The notes: generated from the letters alone by a model not told the origin. Counted from the stretch's first letter, positions 17,438 to 26,429 are shown. The stretch is DNA of 64,000 bases from Sciscionella sediminilitoris (GCF_000737195.2 NZ_JALM01000081.1:62001-126000), one strand, 5' to 3'. Translations and numbers: made by a program.

Positions 17438-18277
17438 TCAGCCCTTGCGGATGCGATCGAGATAGCTACTGCGCACCTCGGTGTCCACGGCCGTGATGGC
17501 CCGGTCGTCCCGGACGGCGGTACGCACGGCACGCATCACGGTTTCCGGAACGAGTGTGGAGAGCACCTGCGCGGCGCCGACATAACCGGGAACAGCGATC
17601 TCGGCTTTGCGGCTGCCGACCGATCGCACCACGGCGGCCGCGATGTCCTCCGGTTCGACCGCGGGCAGGGGGCCGTAGTCGATCCCGGAGGACAGCTCGG
17701 TCTTGACCGCGCTCGGCAGGACCGCACTCACGCTCACCCCGGTGTTCTCGAGTTCCAGCCGGACCGCCGCGCTGAGCCCGACCGCGGCGAACTTGCTCGC
17801 GTTGTACACGGCGAGACCCTTGACCGGGAATTTTCCCGCCAGCGAGCAGACGTTCACGATGTGCCCGCGTCCGCGTTCGATCATTCCCGGTGCGGCCGCG
17901 CGCATTCCGTAGATGACCCCGTACACGTTCACGTTCATGGTCAGTTCGTCGACCGCGTCCGACTGTTCGAGAAACGCCCCGTTCGGCATCACCCCGGCGT
18001 TGTTCACCAGTACGGCCAGCGGCGCCTGGTGCGATTCCCGCGCCTCGGCAAGGAAATCCCGCACCGAGGACCGGTCGGTGACGTCCAGCCGATGCGCCGA
18101 GGCACGCGGGCCGAGCTCATCGGCGGCGGCACGGGCCAGTTCGTGGTCCAGGTCGCCGAGTGCCACCGAGGCGCCCCGCTCGGCGAAGGCCCGGGCGGTG
18201 GCCAGACCGATGCCGCGCGCCGCACCCGTCACCGCGACCAGTGCACCATCGAGTTCGATCGTGGGATACCGGTTCAT
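17438..18277 (-). CDS. SDR family oxidoreductase
   Basis: A 279-residue classical SDR with TGAARGIG (cofactor loop), NNAG, the catalytic Ser in VCSLAGKF, and Tyr/Lys in YNASK. The C-terminal 50 residues extend past the core, as in the acyl or steroid SDRs common in mycobacteria and Nocardia. It lies 12 bp downstream of the patatin gene and ends 11 bp from the convergent MFS gene. Probably co-transcribed with the patatin under the divergent TetR; a lipid-derived alcohol or ketone substrate is inferred. Confidence 0.85.
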   Translation of the reverse strand: MNRYPTIELDGALVAVTGAARGIGLATARAFAERGASVALGDLDHELARAAADELGPRASAHRLDVTDRSSVRDFLAEARESHQAPLAVLVNNAGVMPNGAFLEQSDAVDELTMNVNVYGVIYGMRAAAPGMIERGRGHIVNVCSLAGKFPVKGLAVYNASKFAAVGLSAAVRLELENTGVSVSAVLPSAVKTELSSGIDYGPLPAVEPEDIAAAVVRSVGSRKAEIAVPGYVGAAQVLSTLVPETVMRAVRTAVRDDRAITAVDTEVRSSYLDRIRKG

Positions 18278-18289
18278 ACCAACGACTCC

Positions 18290-19255
18290 TCAGTTCGGTC
18301 GGGTTCCTGTTCCTGGACGTTCGCCGTGCCCGATGGCCGCCGCGACGGTGTCCGCCGCGGTGCGCCGCGCGGTCGCGAGCGTGATCGCGCGGCGGCGCGC
18401 CCGCATGAAGTTGGCACCCATCGCCGCGAGGTCCGCCGCCGCGGGCTCGATCCGGATCACCCGCGTTCCGGCCGCCTCGAGCCGCGCGACCTCGCGATCC
18501 AGTCCCCTGGTCATCTGGGCACGGAGAATCCGCTCGACGCGGGAGAGTCCGCGCGCCCGCGCGCCACCACGGGAGGTCATCGGCGCCAGCACGATCACCT
18601 CGTCGAGCGCGAGCGGTAGCAGCAGATCGGCCGAGACCGAGGAGACCGAGCCGCCGTCGAGGTACCGGCGACCGGCGATCTCCACCGGCGGGAACCAGCC
18701 GGGGATCCCCCAGGAGGCCGCGATCGCCTCACCGAGCCCCGCCCGTGGGGCATCGGGGCTGCCGAACGCGACCCGCTCGCCGGTTCCGGCGTCCGCGGCC
18801 ACGATCCAGGTCCGCTGGTGCGCGGTCCAGCCGTCCGGCTCGGCGAGGGCAGCACCGTAGGCGCGCAGCCAGCTCGCATCGCCGCGCCCGAGCGGCAGCA
18901 GTCCCGCCGCGGCGGTGTACGGCTGCCGGGCGCACACCCCCATGCCGAACAGGCCGCCGCCGGGGAAACCGAGGGCCGGGCGCGGCGGAACCGGGCCCGG
19001 CCCTCGGTTGACATGCGCGCTCAGCACCGGGTCGGCGTGCGGGTTGCCGTCCAGCGCGGCGAGCAGATCTGCCGGAGTCCGGCCCGCACCGAGGGCCGCC
19101 ACCAGCTCCGAGCCCGCCGAGGTGCCGATCAGTACCTCGGCCGTGCGCGGGTCCCAGCCGAGAGCCTCCTGCACGGCGCCAAGCAGGACCGCGGTCCAGG
19201 CGAACCCCAAGGTACCGCCACAACCGATCGCGAGTCCGCGCCGCGGTGCGCTCAT
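18290..19255 (-). CDS. Patatin-like phospholipase
   Basis: About 321 residues from the ATG at 19255, chosen because GAGGTGG stands just upstream; an ATG 12 bp earlier would swallow that site. The nucleophile Ser46 is in GTSAGS (GxSxG) and the dyad Asp in YLDGGS. The oxyanion segment GCGGTLGFAW lacks the Arg often present. Expected activity: acyl-ester or lysophospholipid hydrolysis. It is divergent from the TetR gene and followed by an SDR. Confidence 0.88.
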   Translation of the reverse strand: MSAPRRGLAIGCGGTLGFAWTAVLLGAVQEALGWDPRTAEVLIGTSAGSELVAALGAGRTPADLLAALDGNPHADPVLSAHVNRGPGPVPPRPALGFPGGGLFGMGVCARQPYTAAAGLLPLGRGDASWLRAYGAALAEPDGWTAHQRTWIVAADAGTGERVAFGSPDAPRAGLGEAIAASWGIPGWFPPVEIAGRRYLDGGSVSSVSADLLLPLALDEVIVLAPMTSRGGARARGLSRVERILRAQMTRGLDREVARLEAAGTRVIRIEPAAADLAAMGANFMRARRRAITLATARRTAADTVAAAIGHGERPGTGTRPN

Positions 19256-19266
19256 CGTCCACCTCA

Positions 19267-19289
19267 TTCAAAAACCATCGGTATTTGAA
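19267..19289. promoter_or_regulatory. Candidate TetR operator
   Basis: TTCAAA (19267-19272) and TTTGAA (19284-19289) form an inverted repeat with an 11-bp spacer in the 67-bp gap between the divergent patatin and TetR genes, at the patatin leader. Position and symmetry suit a TetR operator blocking the patatin-SDR unit. By eye only. Confidence 0.4.
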
Positions 19290-19322
19290 AGTTGACGGTA
19301 TCCCAACTGTTACGGTGTGTCC

Positions 19323-19931
19323 ATGGCCCGGCTGACCAGAAAAGAGACGCAGGAGCAGACTCGCGCGCGTCTGGTCGAAACCGCCAAAGACCTCTTCCTG
19401 GACAGCGGCTACAACGCGACCTCACTCGGCCAGGTCGCCGAAGCCGCCGGATACAGCAAAGGCGCCGTCTACTCCAACTTCGCCACCAAACACGAACTCG
19501 GCCTCGCCGTTCTCGAAGCCGTGCAGCACGAACGGATCGCCGCCGTGGCCACCCTGCTGGTCGGCGCGGACACCTTCGAGGACAGGCTCGCCGCCTTCGG
19601 CCGCTGGGCCGAGACCAACATCGGCGACGTCGGCTGGACCGCGCTCGAGGTCGAATTCGCCACCAGCACCCGGCACATCGAGGAAGTGCGAGTCGCCCTC
19701 GCCCAGCGACGCCGGACCATCACGACGATGCTCACCGAACTGCTCCGGGGCCAGGCCGAGACCTTCGGAATCACGCTGCCCGCGCCCGCCGAGGATGTGG
19801 CCACCCGCCTGCTCGCGCTCGGCATCGGCCTCGGCGTTCAGCGCGCGTTCGATCCGGAACTTCAGGTCACGGTGCTGCTCGACGCGCTCGCCGATCTGGC
19901 GGCGAACAACACAGCACCGCGGGCCCGGTGA
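19323..19931 (+). CDS. TetR family transcriptional regulator
   Basis: About 202 residues from the ATG at 19323 (a GTG 6 bp earlier is also possible). The N-terminal helix-turn-helix reads TSLGQVAEAAGYSKGAVYSNF, a textbook TetR motif, followed by an all-helical ligand domain. It is divergent from patatin and SDR genes, so a repressor of a lipid-handling unit is likely. The GNAT gene follows 10 bp downstream on the same strand and may be co-transcribed. Confidence 0.9.
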   Translation: MARLTRKETQEQTRARLVETAKDLFLDSGYNATSLGQVAEAAGYSKGAVYSNFATKHELGLAVLEAVQHERIAAVATLLVGADTFEDRLAAFGRWAETNIGDVGWTALEVEFATSTRHIEEVRVALAQRRRTITTMLTELLRGQAETFGITLPAPAEDVATRLLALGIGLGVQRAFDPELQVTVLLDALADLAANNTAPRAR

Positions 19932-19941
19932 CCCCGAAGCC

Positions 19942-20328
19942 ATGTACGACGTGCGCGACGGCTGCCCTTCCGCCCAGGAATACCGGCGGCTTCGGGCCAG
20001 CGTCGGCTGGTCCCAGCCGCCCATGCCCGCGTGCCGGACCGCCCTGGCCTCCACGATCGCTGCGGTCATCGGCAACTACCGCACGGAAACGGTCGCCATG
20101 GCGCGCCTGGTCGGCGACGCCACCCTCTACCTTCTCCTCGTCGACGTCGTCGTCGCACCCGAACATCAGGGAACCGGACTGGGGCGCCGCATGGTCTGGC
20201 GGTTGCACGATTGGGCAAGCCAGAACGGCACGCGCAACACGCTGCTTGTCGCGGGAGATGATCTGGTGCCGTTCTATCGGAACCTCGGTTTCCACACCGA
20301 ACCGAACACCCGCATGATGAGAGGATGA
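19942..20328 (+). CDS. GNAT family N-acetyltransferase
   Basis: A 128-residue small acetyltransferase. VVVAPEHQGTGLGRRM is the acetyl-CoA pyrophosphate-binding motif (Q/RxxGxG/A) and FYRNLGFHTE is the conserved C-terminal beta-bulge segment. The ATG at 19942 follows the TetR stop by 10 bp. The stop overlaps the next methyltransferase start (ATGA). Acceptor unknown. Confidence 0.85.
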   Translation: MYDVRDGCPSAQEYRRLRASVGWSQPPMPACRTALASTIAAVIGNYRTETVAMARLVGDATLYLLLVDVVVAPEHQGTGLGRRMVWRLHDWASQNGTRNTLLVAGDDLVPFYRNLGFHTEPNTRMMRG

Positions 20329-21089
20329 CTGCGAGCTCACGCGCTCATTCGTTCAACCTCGCCGCCGCCCAGTACGACGCGAACCGTCCGACGTATCCGG
20401 CCGCGCTCTTCGCGGGCATCGAGGAGTTCCTGAACCGGCCGCTGGCGGGCGTGTGCGTGGCCGATGTCGGCGCGGGCACCGGGATCGCCTCGGCTCTCCT
20501 GTGTCAGCGGGGCGCCGACCTGATCGCCGTGGAGCCCGGGGAGGCGATGGCCGCCGAGTTCCGCCGGGCCCTTCCGGATGTGCCGATCGTCCGCGGCGAC
20601 GGGAATTCGCTCCCCCTCGCCGATTCCTCGCGGGAGCTGATCACCTATGCGCAGTCCTGGCAGTGGACCGATACGGCACGTTCTGTCCCGGAAGCCTTAC
20701 GGGTGCTGCGATCGGGCGGCGCGCTCGCGATCTGGTGGAACACCACGGCTTTCGACGTGCCGTGGATCCGCGCCCAGCACGAGCGGATCGCACACCACTG
20801 CGGGGTGCCCGCACGATCGGCGGTGCGCCCGGACGACGGCGAGGCCGTCCGGCTCGCGGGCCTGACCGGGCTGCGCGTGAGGCGCAGCCACATTCGTTGG
20901 CAGCGAACGGTTCCGCTCGACACGCATCTGGCCAACCTCGGCAGCCGGTCGGCATTCCTGGTGCTCGAACCGGCGGCGAACCGGGCCTTTCTCGCCGCGG
21001 AACGCAAGCGGCTGCGTGCGATCTTCCCCGATGAGCTGGTGGACGAGACCTATGTGGTCGATCTGCTGATCGCCGCTTCCCCGGCGTAG
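20325..21089 (+). CDS. Class I SAM-dependent methyltransferase
   Basis: A 254-residue Rossmann-fold methyltransferase of the UbiE/Methyltransf_11 type. Motif I is VADVGAGTGIAS; the acidic end of strand 2 is DLIAVEPGEAMA; motif III region LRVLRSGGALAIWW. Coupled to the GNAT gene by a 4-bp overlap. The N-terminal AAQYDANRPTYP is seen in many actinobacterial class I enzymes of unassigned substrate. Confidence 0.87.
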   Translation: MTASSRAHSFNLAAAQYDANRPTYPAALFAGIEEFLNRPLAGVCVADVGAGTGIASALLCQRGADLIAVEPGEAMAAEFRRALPDVPIVRGDGNSLPLADSSRELITYAQSWQWTDTARSVPEALRVLRSGGALAIWWNTTAFDVPWIRAQHERIAHHCGVPARSAVRPDDGEAVRLAGLTGLRVRRSHIRWQRTVPLDTHLANLGSRSAFLVLEPAANRAFLAAERKRLRAIFPDELVDETYVVDLLIAASPA

Positions 21090-21131
21090 CTGTTGCCCGG
21101 GATCGCGGTGCTCGCGGCTATGCTCGGCGCC

Positions 21132-21740
21132 GTGCCCGAAGCCGAACCGCGCTCGTATCACCACGGGAACCTCCGTACCGCGCTGCTCGACGCGGCCGAA
21201 CGCGGGCTGCGCGAGCACGGCGCCGACCAGCTCTCCCTCCGCGACCTCGCCAGGGAGATCGGCGTCAGCCATGCCGCACCACGCCGGCATTTCGCGGACC
21301 GTCAGACCTTGCTGGACACGCTCGCCGAGAACGGTTTCCTGCGCCTGGCCGACATCCTGGGCTCCGCCCTCGCCGAAGCAGCGGACGAGTTCCCCGCGCG
21401 GGTGCGCGCGGGTGTCACCGCCTACGCCCACTTCGCCACGGACAATGCCGCACTGCTCGAGCTGATGTACACCAGCAAGCACCGGCGGGACGCGCCCCGG
21501 ATCGCCGAGGCGGCGGGAAGGGTGTTCGGGCTGCTGATCGGACTGATCGAACAAGGGCAGGCGGACGGTGCCTTGGCGCCGGGCGATCCCGAACAGATCG
21601 GCCTCGTCCTGTACGCGACCGTCCACGGCCTCACCACGATGATCAACGGGGACATGATCGCCGGGGAGCTGCTCGACGAGCTCGTGGAGACGGCGGTGGC
21701 ACAGTTCCTGCGCGGCGCCCGCCCGCTCAGCCCTCCGTGA
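21132..21740 (+). CDS. TetR family transcriptional regulator
   Basis: About 202 residues from the GTG at 21132; an ATG at 21120 is the alternative. SYHHGNLRTALLDAAE followed by LSLRDLAREIGVSHAAPRRHF is the helix-turn-helix of the TetR subgroup with a WHG-type C-terminal domain. It follows the methyltransferase by about 40 bp and its last 14 bp overlap the end of the convergent nucleobase permease. It may regulate the permease or the upstream GNAT-methyltransferase pair; nothing in the sequence decides. Confidence 0.87.
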   Translation: MPEAEPRSYHHGNLRTALLDAAERGLREHGADQLSLRDLAREIGVSHAAPRRHFADRQTLLDTLAENGFLRLADILGSALAEAADEFPARVRAGVTAYAHFATDNAALLELMYTSKHRRDAPRIAEAAGRVFGLLIGLIEQGQADGALAPGDPEQIGLVLYATVHGLTTMINGDMIAGELLDELVETAVAQFLRGARPLSPP

Positions 21741-23079
21741 CCGGATCTCGCTGCTTCCCGCCGCGCAGCAACAGATTCAGCAATACGGCCACCACGGCCC
21801 CCGCGCAGATCCCCGAGCCGAGGACCGTCTGCACCACGGGCGGGAAACGGTGGTAAAACCCGGGCGCCACAATGGGAATCAGCCCGATCCCGATCGAGGT
21901 GGCCACGATCAGCACATTGCCCGGCACGGTCAGATCCGCCGAGGCGAGGGTTTTCACACCGCTGACGGCGACCGAACCGAACAGCGCGATACCGGCACCA
22001 CCGAGCACCGGATGCGGCACCAGTGCGACCACCCCACCGGCGACCGGGAAGAGCCCGAGCAGCAGCAGGATCACCCCGCTCACCGCGACCACGTACCTGC
22101 TCGCGATCTTGGTCAGCGCGATCAATCCGATGTTCTGCGCGAACGCCGAACACGCCATCCCGCCGAACACCGCACTCACCGCGGTGGCGAGGCCATCGGC
22201 GCGCAGCCCGGCCGCGATGGTCTGCTCACCCGTCGGCCGGTCCACCACCTCGCCGAGGGCCACCATGTCCGCGGTGCTCTCGGTCATCACCGTGAGCATC
22301 ACGATCAGCATCGAGACGATCGCGGCCACATCGAACTGTGGTGCACCGAAATGCAAGGGGGTGACCAGACTGAACACCGGCGCCTGGGCCAGCGAACTCG
22401 CGTCCACCGCGCCGAGTGGCCAGGCGAGCAGGGTGCCCGCGGCAAGGCCGATCAGCAGCGAGATGCGTTGCGCGAAACCGCGCAGGAAGCGGTTGCACAC
22501 CAGCACGATCAGCAAGGTGCACGCGGCGAGCAGGATGTTGCGCGGGGCACCGTAATCGGGCGCGTTCTCGTTGCTCCCGCTGATCCACCCGATGGAGACC
22601 GGAAAGAGGGAGAGCCCGATCAGGGTGATCACGGTTCCGCTGACCACGGTGGGAAACAGCCTGGTGAGCTTGCCGAAATACGGTGCCGCGAGCACCACGA
22701 ACACACCGCCGATCAGCGTCGCGCCGTAGACGATCGGCAGGGCCTGCTGAGCACCGTGTTGTTTCGCGATCGCCAGCACCGGCGCGACGGTCGCGAACGA
22801 GACACCGTTGACCAGCGGCAGCCGGGAGCCGATGCGCCAGACGCCCAGCGACTGCAGCATGGTGGCGATCCCCGCGGTGAACAGGCTGGCCCCGATCAGC
22901 AGGCTCAGTTCGAGTGCGGAAAGGCCGACCGCCGCACCGATGATCAGTGGTGGGGCCACCACCCCCGCATACATCGCGGCCACGTGTTGCACGCCGGCGG
23001 CGAGCAGTTGCCATGGCGGTGGGACTTGATCGACCGGATGCCGTTCGGCCGCCGATCGGGTACCTCGTTGTACGGACAT
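21727..23079 (-). CDS. NCS2 family nucleobase (xanthine/urate/uracil) permease
   Basis: About 450 residues from the ATG at 23079, preceded by AGGGAGGG. It is highly hydrophobic with about 14 predicted membrane segments. The NCS2 signature QNIGLIALTKIASRYV and the upstream LGEVVDRPTGEQ segment identify the nucleobase:cation symporter-2 family, with xanthine and urate carriers closest in general pattern. No purine catabolism genes are adjacent. The leader of about 130 nt is unusually structured (see the separate promoter and hairpin entries). Confidence 0.9.
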   Translation of the reverse strand: MSVQRGTRSAAERHPVDQVPPPWQLLAAGVQHVAAMYAGVVAPPLIIGAAVGLSALELSLLIGASLFTAGIATMLQSLGVWRIGSRLPLVNGVSFATVAPVLAIAKQHGAQQALPIVYGATLIGGVFVVLAAPYFGKLTRLFPTVVSGTVITLIGLSLFPVSIGWISGSNENAPDYGAPRNILLAACTLLIVLVCNRFLRGFAQRISLLIGLAAGTLLAWPLGAVDASSLAQAPVFSLVTPLHFGAPQFDVAAIVSMLIVMLTVMTESTADMVALGEVVDRPTGEQTIAAGLRADGLATAVSAVFGGMACSAFAQNIGLIALTKIASRYVVAVSGVILLLLGLFPVAGGVVALVPHPVLGGAGIALFGSVAVSGVKTLASADLTVPGNVLIVATSIGIGLIPIVAPGFYHRFPPVVQTVLGSGICAGAVVAVLLNLLLRGGKQRDPVTEG

Positions 23080-23125
23080 CAGCCCTCCCTGCCTGTTACC
23101 GGTCACGAACGCATGTCGGTCAGAC

Positions 23126-23149
23126 GCACACCGCGGATCGGCGGTGTGC
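23126..23149 (-). promoter_or_regulatory. Stable hairpin in the leader of the nucleobase permease
   Basis: GCACACCGC (23126-23134) and GCGGTGTGC (23141-23149) are perfect 9-bp complements with a 6-nt loop, between the predicted promoter and the permease start. Its RNA would form a very stable stem about 50 nt before the ATG. It could be an attenuator, a protein-binding site or a DNA operator. There is no U-run on the minus strand after it, so a standard intrinsic terminator is less likely. Confidence 0.5.
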
Positions 23150-23161
23150 CGGGCAGTCACC

Positions 23162-23182
23162 ACAGAACGAGTAACATTCTGT
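23162..23182. promoter_or_regulatory. Inverted repeat near the permease promoter
   Basis: ACAGAA (23162-23167) and TTCTGT (23177-23182) flank a 9-bp spacer, about 30 bp downstream of the predicted -10. The dimension suits a dimeric repressor such as a TetR or MarR protein. No protein is assigned. Confidence 0.35.
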
Positions 23183-23211
23183 AATATGGAATTTGTTTTT
23201 CGTCTGCAGGA

Positions 23212-23240
23212 ACGGTAGGGCGACTTGGGGGCAGTGTCAA
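23212..23240 (-). promoter_or_regulatory. Candidate promoter of the nucleobase permease
   Basis: On the minus strand TTGACA (23240-23235) is followed by exactly 17 bp and then TACCGT (23217-23212). A perfect -35 with a fair -10 is a good housekeeping-type promoter. It predicts a leader of about 130 nt for the permease. It starts within 20 bp of the end of ltrA, which is transcribed in the same direction upstream. Confidence 0.6.
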
Positions 23241-23257
23241 CAGCCCGCCGAAGTTGA

Positions 23258-24409
23258 TCAAGCCTCGGTGATCCGCTTGGTGCGCAAGGCAAGCAGCTGA
23301 GCACCGGCCGCCACGGCCATCGCGGTCACGAGCACCGCGGCGGGCACCCAGGGCGCCGACAGCGCGGCCGCCAACGGCACCAGCACCGCGGCCACGCGCA
23401 GCGGCCAGCGGCGCGCGTGGGCCACCAGCAGGTCGATCACCAGCAGGAAGGCCGAGGTGCCGCCGCACATCAGCCAGGCCGAGGACGCGGCGAGGTGCGC
23501 GGCCGGTCCGGCGGCGACCGCACCGAGACCGGCGGCGACGGTCGTGACCGAGGCGATCACCACGAAGTGCGCGGGCAACGCCACCGCGGGCGGGAACCGG
23601 GTCTCTTCGGCGAAACCGTACCGGATGTTCAGCCACCACAGGGTGATCAACAGCAGGAACGCGGAGACCACGGCGAGCAACAGCAACCAGCCCGCACCGG
23701 CGCCCGGCCGCCAGTTTCCGACGCCCGCCACCGCGCGCACGCCCTGCAGCATCGCCTCACCGAACACGATGATCACGAACAGGCCCAGCCGCTCCCCCAG
23801 ATGCCGGGTGTCCAGCTGCGCGGCCTCGATAGCCGGGAGCCGAGGCTCGGCCCGCCGCCGCACCCGTTCGTTCAGCCGCGCGAGCAGTTCGTCGTGGTCC
23901 CCACGGCTCGCGAACACACTGACCGTCATGGTGAGCGCGAGCCCGAACAGCCACAGTCCCAGCTTCGCCCACGGGTTTCCGACCCAGAGGGAGACGATCC
24001 ACGGCACCAGACCGGCGTTCTGGGAAGCCGCGGTCCAGCTCAGCACGACCTTCCCGGAGCGCTGGAACGCGCCGGACCCGATCGCGGTGGTGGCCAGGTA
24101 GGCGGCGGCGAACACCGCGGCGCGGCCGTCCATACTGTGCGGCACCGCGGCGGCCATGACCGCGATCCCGGCCATGCCGACGAACATCGCCGACACGCGT
24201 ACCTTCTCGGCGACGACGCTCGAGTACAGCGTGAAGGTCACCCACACCAGCCAGATCGCCAGATACAGGGTGAAGAAGGCGACGATGTCCAGCGCGCCGG
24301 GGCCGTGCGCGGCGCCACCGTGCAGCAGGTGCGCGAGCTGATTCACCGCCACCACGACGACGAGATCGAAGAACAGCTCCAGCCAGCTGGCGTGCCGGGG
24401 GACGCTCAC
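23258..24409 (-). CDS. ltrA: Low temperature requirement protein A (LtrA) family membrane protein
   Basis: A 383-residue integral membrane protein with about 12 hydrophobic segments. The N-terminal SWLELFFDLVVVVAVNQLAHLL is the LtrA family hallmark, and the HLGERLGLFVIIVFGEAM segment is also typical. The family was named from a cold-growth phenotype in Listeria; its molecular function is not established. The start overlaps the stop of the upstream flavoprotein by 4 bp. Confidence 0.88.
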   Translation of the reverse strand: MSVPRHASWLELFFDLVVVVAVNQLAHLLHGGAAHGPGALDIVAFFTLYLAIWLVWVTFTLYSSVVAEKVRVSAMFVGMAGIAVMAAAVPHSMDGRAAVFAAAYLATTAIGSGAFQRSGKVVLSWTAASQNAGLVPWIVSLWVGNPWAKLGLWLFGLALTMTVSVFASRGDHDELLARLNERVRRRAEPRLPAIEAAQLDTRHLGERLGLFVIIVFGEAMLQGVRAVAGVGNWRPGAGAGWLLLLAVVSAFLLLITLWWLNIRYGFAEETRFPPAVALPAHFVVIASVTTVAAGLGAVAAGPAAHLAASSAWLMCGGTSAFLLVIDLLVAHARRWPLRVAAVLVPLAAALSAPWVPAAVLVTAMAVAAGAQLLALRTKRITEA

Positions 24410-25761
24410 GCCAGCTGACCGAGCGCGTCCTCGATGCCGCGGTGGAAGGTCGGGTAGGCGTAGATCATCTGCCGCAGCCGCCGCACCGGGACCTTGGCGT
24501 GCACCGCGACCGCGAGGGCGGAGAGCACTTCGCCACCGTGCGGGCCGGCACTGGTCGCCCCGAGCAGCACCCCGGAGTCGGTGTTCTCGACCAGCTTGAT
24601 GATCCCCTCGTTGCCCGCCTTGTGTATCCAGCCACGCGCCGAGGAGGGAACCTGTGCGGTGGCCGTGCGCACCGGGTAACCGCGTTCCCTGGCCTGTTGT
24701 TCGGTCAGGCCGACCGCGCCGACCTCCGGATCGGTGAACGTCACCCGCGGCACGGCGTGGTACTCGGCGCCGATCGTGTCCCGCCCGAGGATGTGGTCGA
24801 CCACGATCTGCCCCTGATACATCGACATGTGCGTGAACGCGCCCTTGCCGGTGATGTCCCCGACCGCGTACACCCCATCGGCGGCCCGCAGGAAGGCGTC
24901 GGTCTCCAGGGCCCTGCCGCCGGTGTCCAGGCCGAGCGCGCCGACCCCGAGCCCGGCGAGATCCACGGTGCGCCCGGCCGCAACGAGCAGCGCCTCGGCG
25001 GTGAGCTCGCGCGAGCCCAGGGACACCGTGAACCGCTTCCCATCGTGCGCGACCCGTTCGGCGGCCTGCCCGGTGTGCACCCCGATCCCTTCCGCCGCGA
25101 GCACTCCGGCCAGCACTTCGCTCGCCTCGGGTTCCTCGATGGGCAGCACCCGGTCGGCCATCTCGACGATGTCCACGGCGGTACCGAACCGGGCGAACGC
25201 CTGCGCGAGTTCGATGCCGATCGCCCCCGAACCGAGTACCACCATCGATTCCGGTGCCTGTTCGACCTTCACGATCTCCCGGTTCGTCCAGAACGGGGTA
25301 TCCGCGAGACCCGGGATCGGCGGTATCGCCGGATCGGTTCCGGTGGCCAGGACGAGCGCCCGCTTCGCGGTGAACTCCTGGTCCCCGACGCGTACCGTGT
25401 CCGGACCGGTCACCCGGCCACGCCCGCGCACGAACCGGCCGCCCTTGTCGGTGAACCGGCGCACCGCGATCTCATCGTCCCAGTCGGTGGTGGCCTCTTC
25501 CCGGATCCGCTTCGCCACCGGCGCGAAATCCGCGCGCGCCTGCGCATCCCCGGCCAGCACCGGCACCCGGCGCGCCTCGGCGAGCGAGTTCCCCGCGCGG
25601 ATCATCATCTTGCTCGGCACGCACCCGAAGTACGGGCATTCCCCGCCCACCAGCCGGGAATCGATCCCCACCACGTCCAGCCCGGCCGCGGCGAGCGAGC
25701 CCGCGACATGCTCCCCACCCGGCCCCATTCCGACGACGACGACATCCGCGTTCTCTGACAT
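24406..25761 (-). CDS. Pyridine nucleotide-disulfide oxidoreductase family flavoprotein
   Basis: About 451 residues from the ATG at 25761. FAD motif GMGPGGEHVA at residues 11-20; redox-active disulfide Cys42/Cys47 in GGECPYFGCVPSK; a second Rossmann motif (VLGSGAIGIELAQA) for NAD(P)H; the usual dimerisation domain at the C-terminus. The C-terminal His-x-x-x-x-Glu base dyad of lipoamide dehydrogenase (HPTxxE) is YPTFHR here, so a true lipoamide dehydrogenase is unlikely; a quinone, mercuric or unknown reductase is more plausible. Coupled to ltrA by a 4-bp overlap and 67 bp downstream of a TetR gene. Confidence 0.85.
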   Translation of the reverse strand: MSENADVVVVGMGPGGEHVAGSLAAAGLDVVGIDSRLVGGECPYFGCVPSKMMIRAGNSLAEARRVPVLAGDAQARADFAPVAKRIREEATTDWDDEIAVRRFTDKGGRFVRGRGRVTGPDTVRVGDQEFTAKRALVLATGTDPAIPPIPGLADTPFWTNREIVKVEQAPESMVVLGSGAIGIELAQAFARFGTAVDIVEMADRVLPIEEPEASEVLAGVLAAEGIGVHTGQAAERVAHDGKRFTVSLGSRELTAEALLVAAGRTVDLAGLGVGALGLDTGGRALETDAFLRAADGVYAVGDITGKGAFTHMSMYQGQIVVDHILGRDTIGAEYHAVPRVTFTDPEVGAVGLTEQQARERGYPVRTATAQVPSSARGWIHKAGNEGIIKLVENTDSGVLLGATSAGPHGGEVLSALAVAVHAKVPVRRLRQMIYAYPTFHRGIEDALGQLA

Positions 25762-25828
25762 GTTCGGCTCCTCTGCCGGTTCTCGGGAGTTCGCGGACCA
25801 GGTTAGCCCGGTCCCGCGGACGGCGCGG

Positions 25829-26395
25829 TCAGCGCAACAGATCCACGGCGACCTTACCCGCGCGGGTGAAGGCGTCCTCGAGGCTGTGCATACCCGCGCA
25901 GACGAGCGCGCCCTCGTGCAGCAGCATGATGTGCGCACCGGCCGATTCCGGTTCGTCGGCGCCCGCCCGCGTGGCCAGCTCGGTGAACAGCGCGAGCATC
26001 CGGCGTTTCTGCCCGGTCAGCACCGCATAGGCCGGATGCTCCGGATCGCCGATCTCCGCGTGCGCGTTGATCATCGCGCACCCTTTCCGGCCCCGCTCGC
26101 ACGCCCACCGTGCCGCCGCTTCGAAGACCGCGGCGACCCGGGCCACCGAATCCGGCCGGGTCCGTTCCAGGTACCGGTCGAGAAACGCCCACCACTGCCG
26201 GTCCCGTTCGGCCAGATACTCCACGACCAACCGCTCCTTCGAACCGAACCGGTCGTAGAGGGTCTTCTTGGTGACCCCCGCGTGCTCGGCGATCACATCG
26301 ACCCCGACGGCGTGGATTCCGTGCGCGTAGAACAGTTCCGCCGCGGCCTCGAGCACCGCGCGAGCCTTCGGGGTCCAGTCGATGACGTCCGGCAT
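25829..26395 (-). CDS. TetR family transcriptional regulator
   Basis: A 188-residue regulator with the helix-turn-helix VDVIAEHAGVTKKTLYDRFGSKERLV. The C-terminal half resembles the ligand domain of TetR proteins such as YcdC/AcrR relatives. It sits between the upstream hydrolase (26430-27302) and the flavoprotein-ltrA pair on the same strand, so it may autoregulate this run of genes. Ligand unknown. Confidence 0.88.
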   Translation of the reverse strand: MPDVIDWTPKARAVLEAAAELFYAHGIHAVGVDVIAEHAGVTKKTLYDRFGSKERLVVEYLAERDRQWWAFLDRYLERTRPDSVARVAAVFEAAARWACERGRKGCAMINAHAEIGDPEHPAYAVLTGQKRRMLALFTELATRAGADEPESAGAHIMLLHEGALVCAGMHSLEDAFTRAGKVAVDLLR

Positions 26396-26429
26396 CCGCC
26401 CACCCTAGCGCGGCCCTATACCGTTCTGT

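Noticed and set aside
23126-23149. Purine riboswitch in the nucleobase permease leader
   Set aside because: There is a single hairpin, not the three-way junction with two kissing loops of the purine aptamer.
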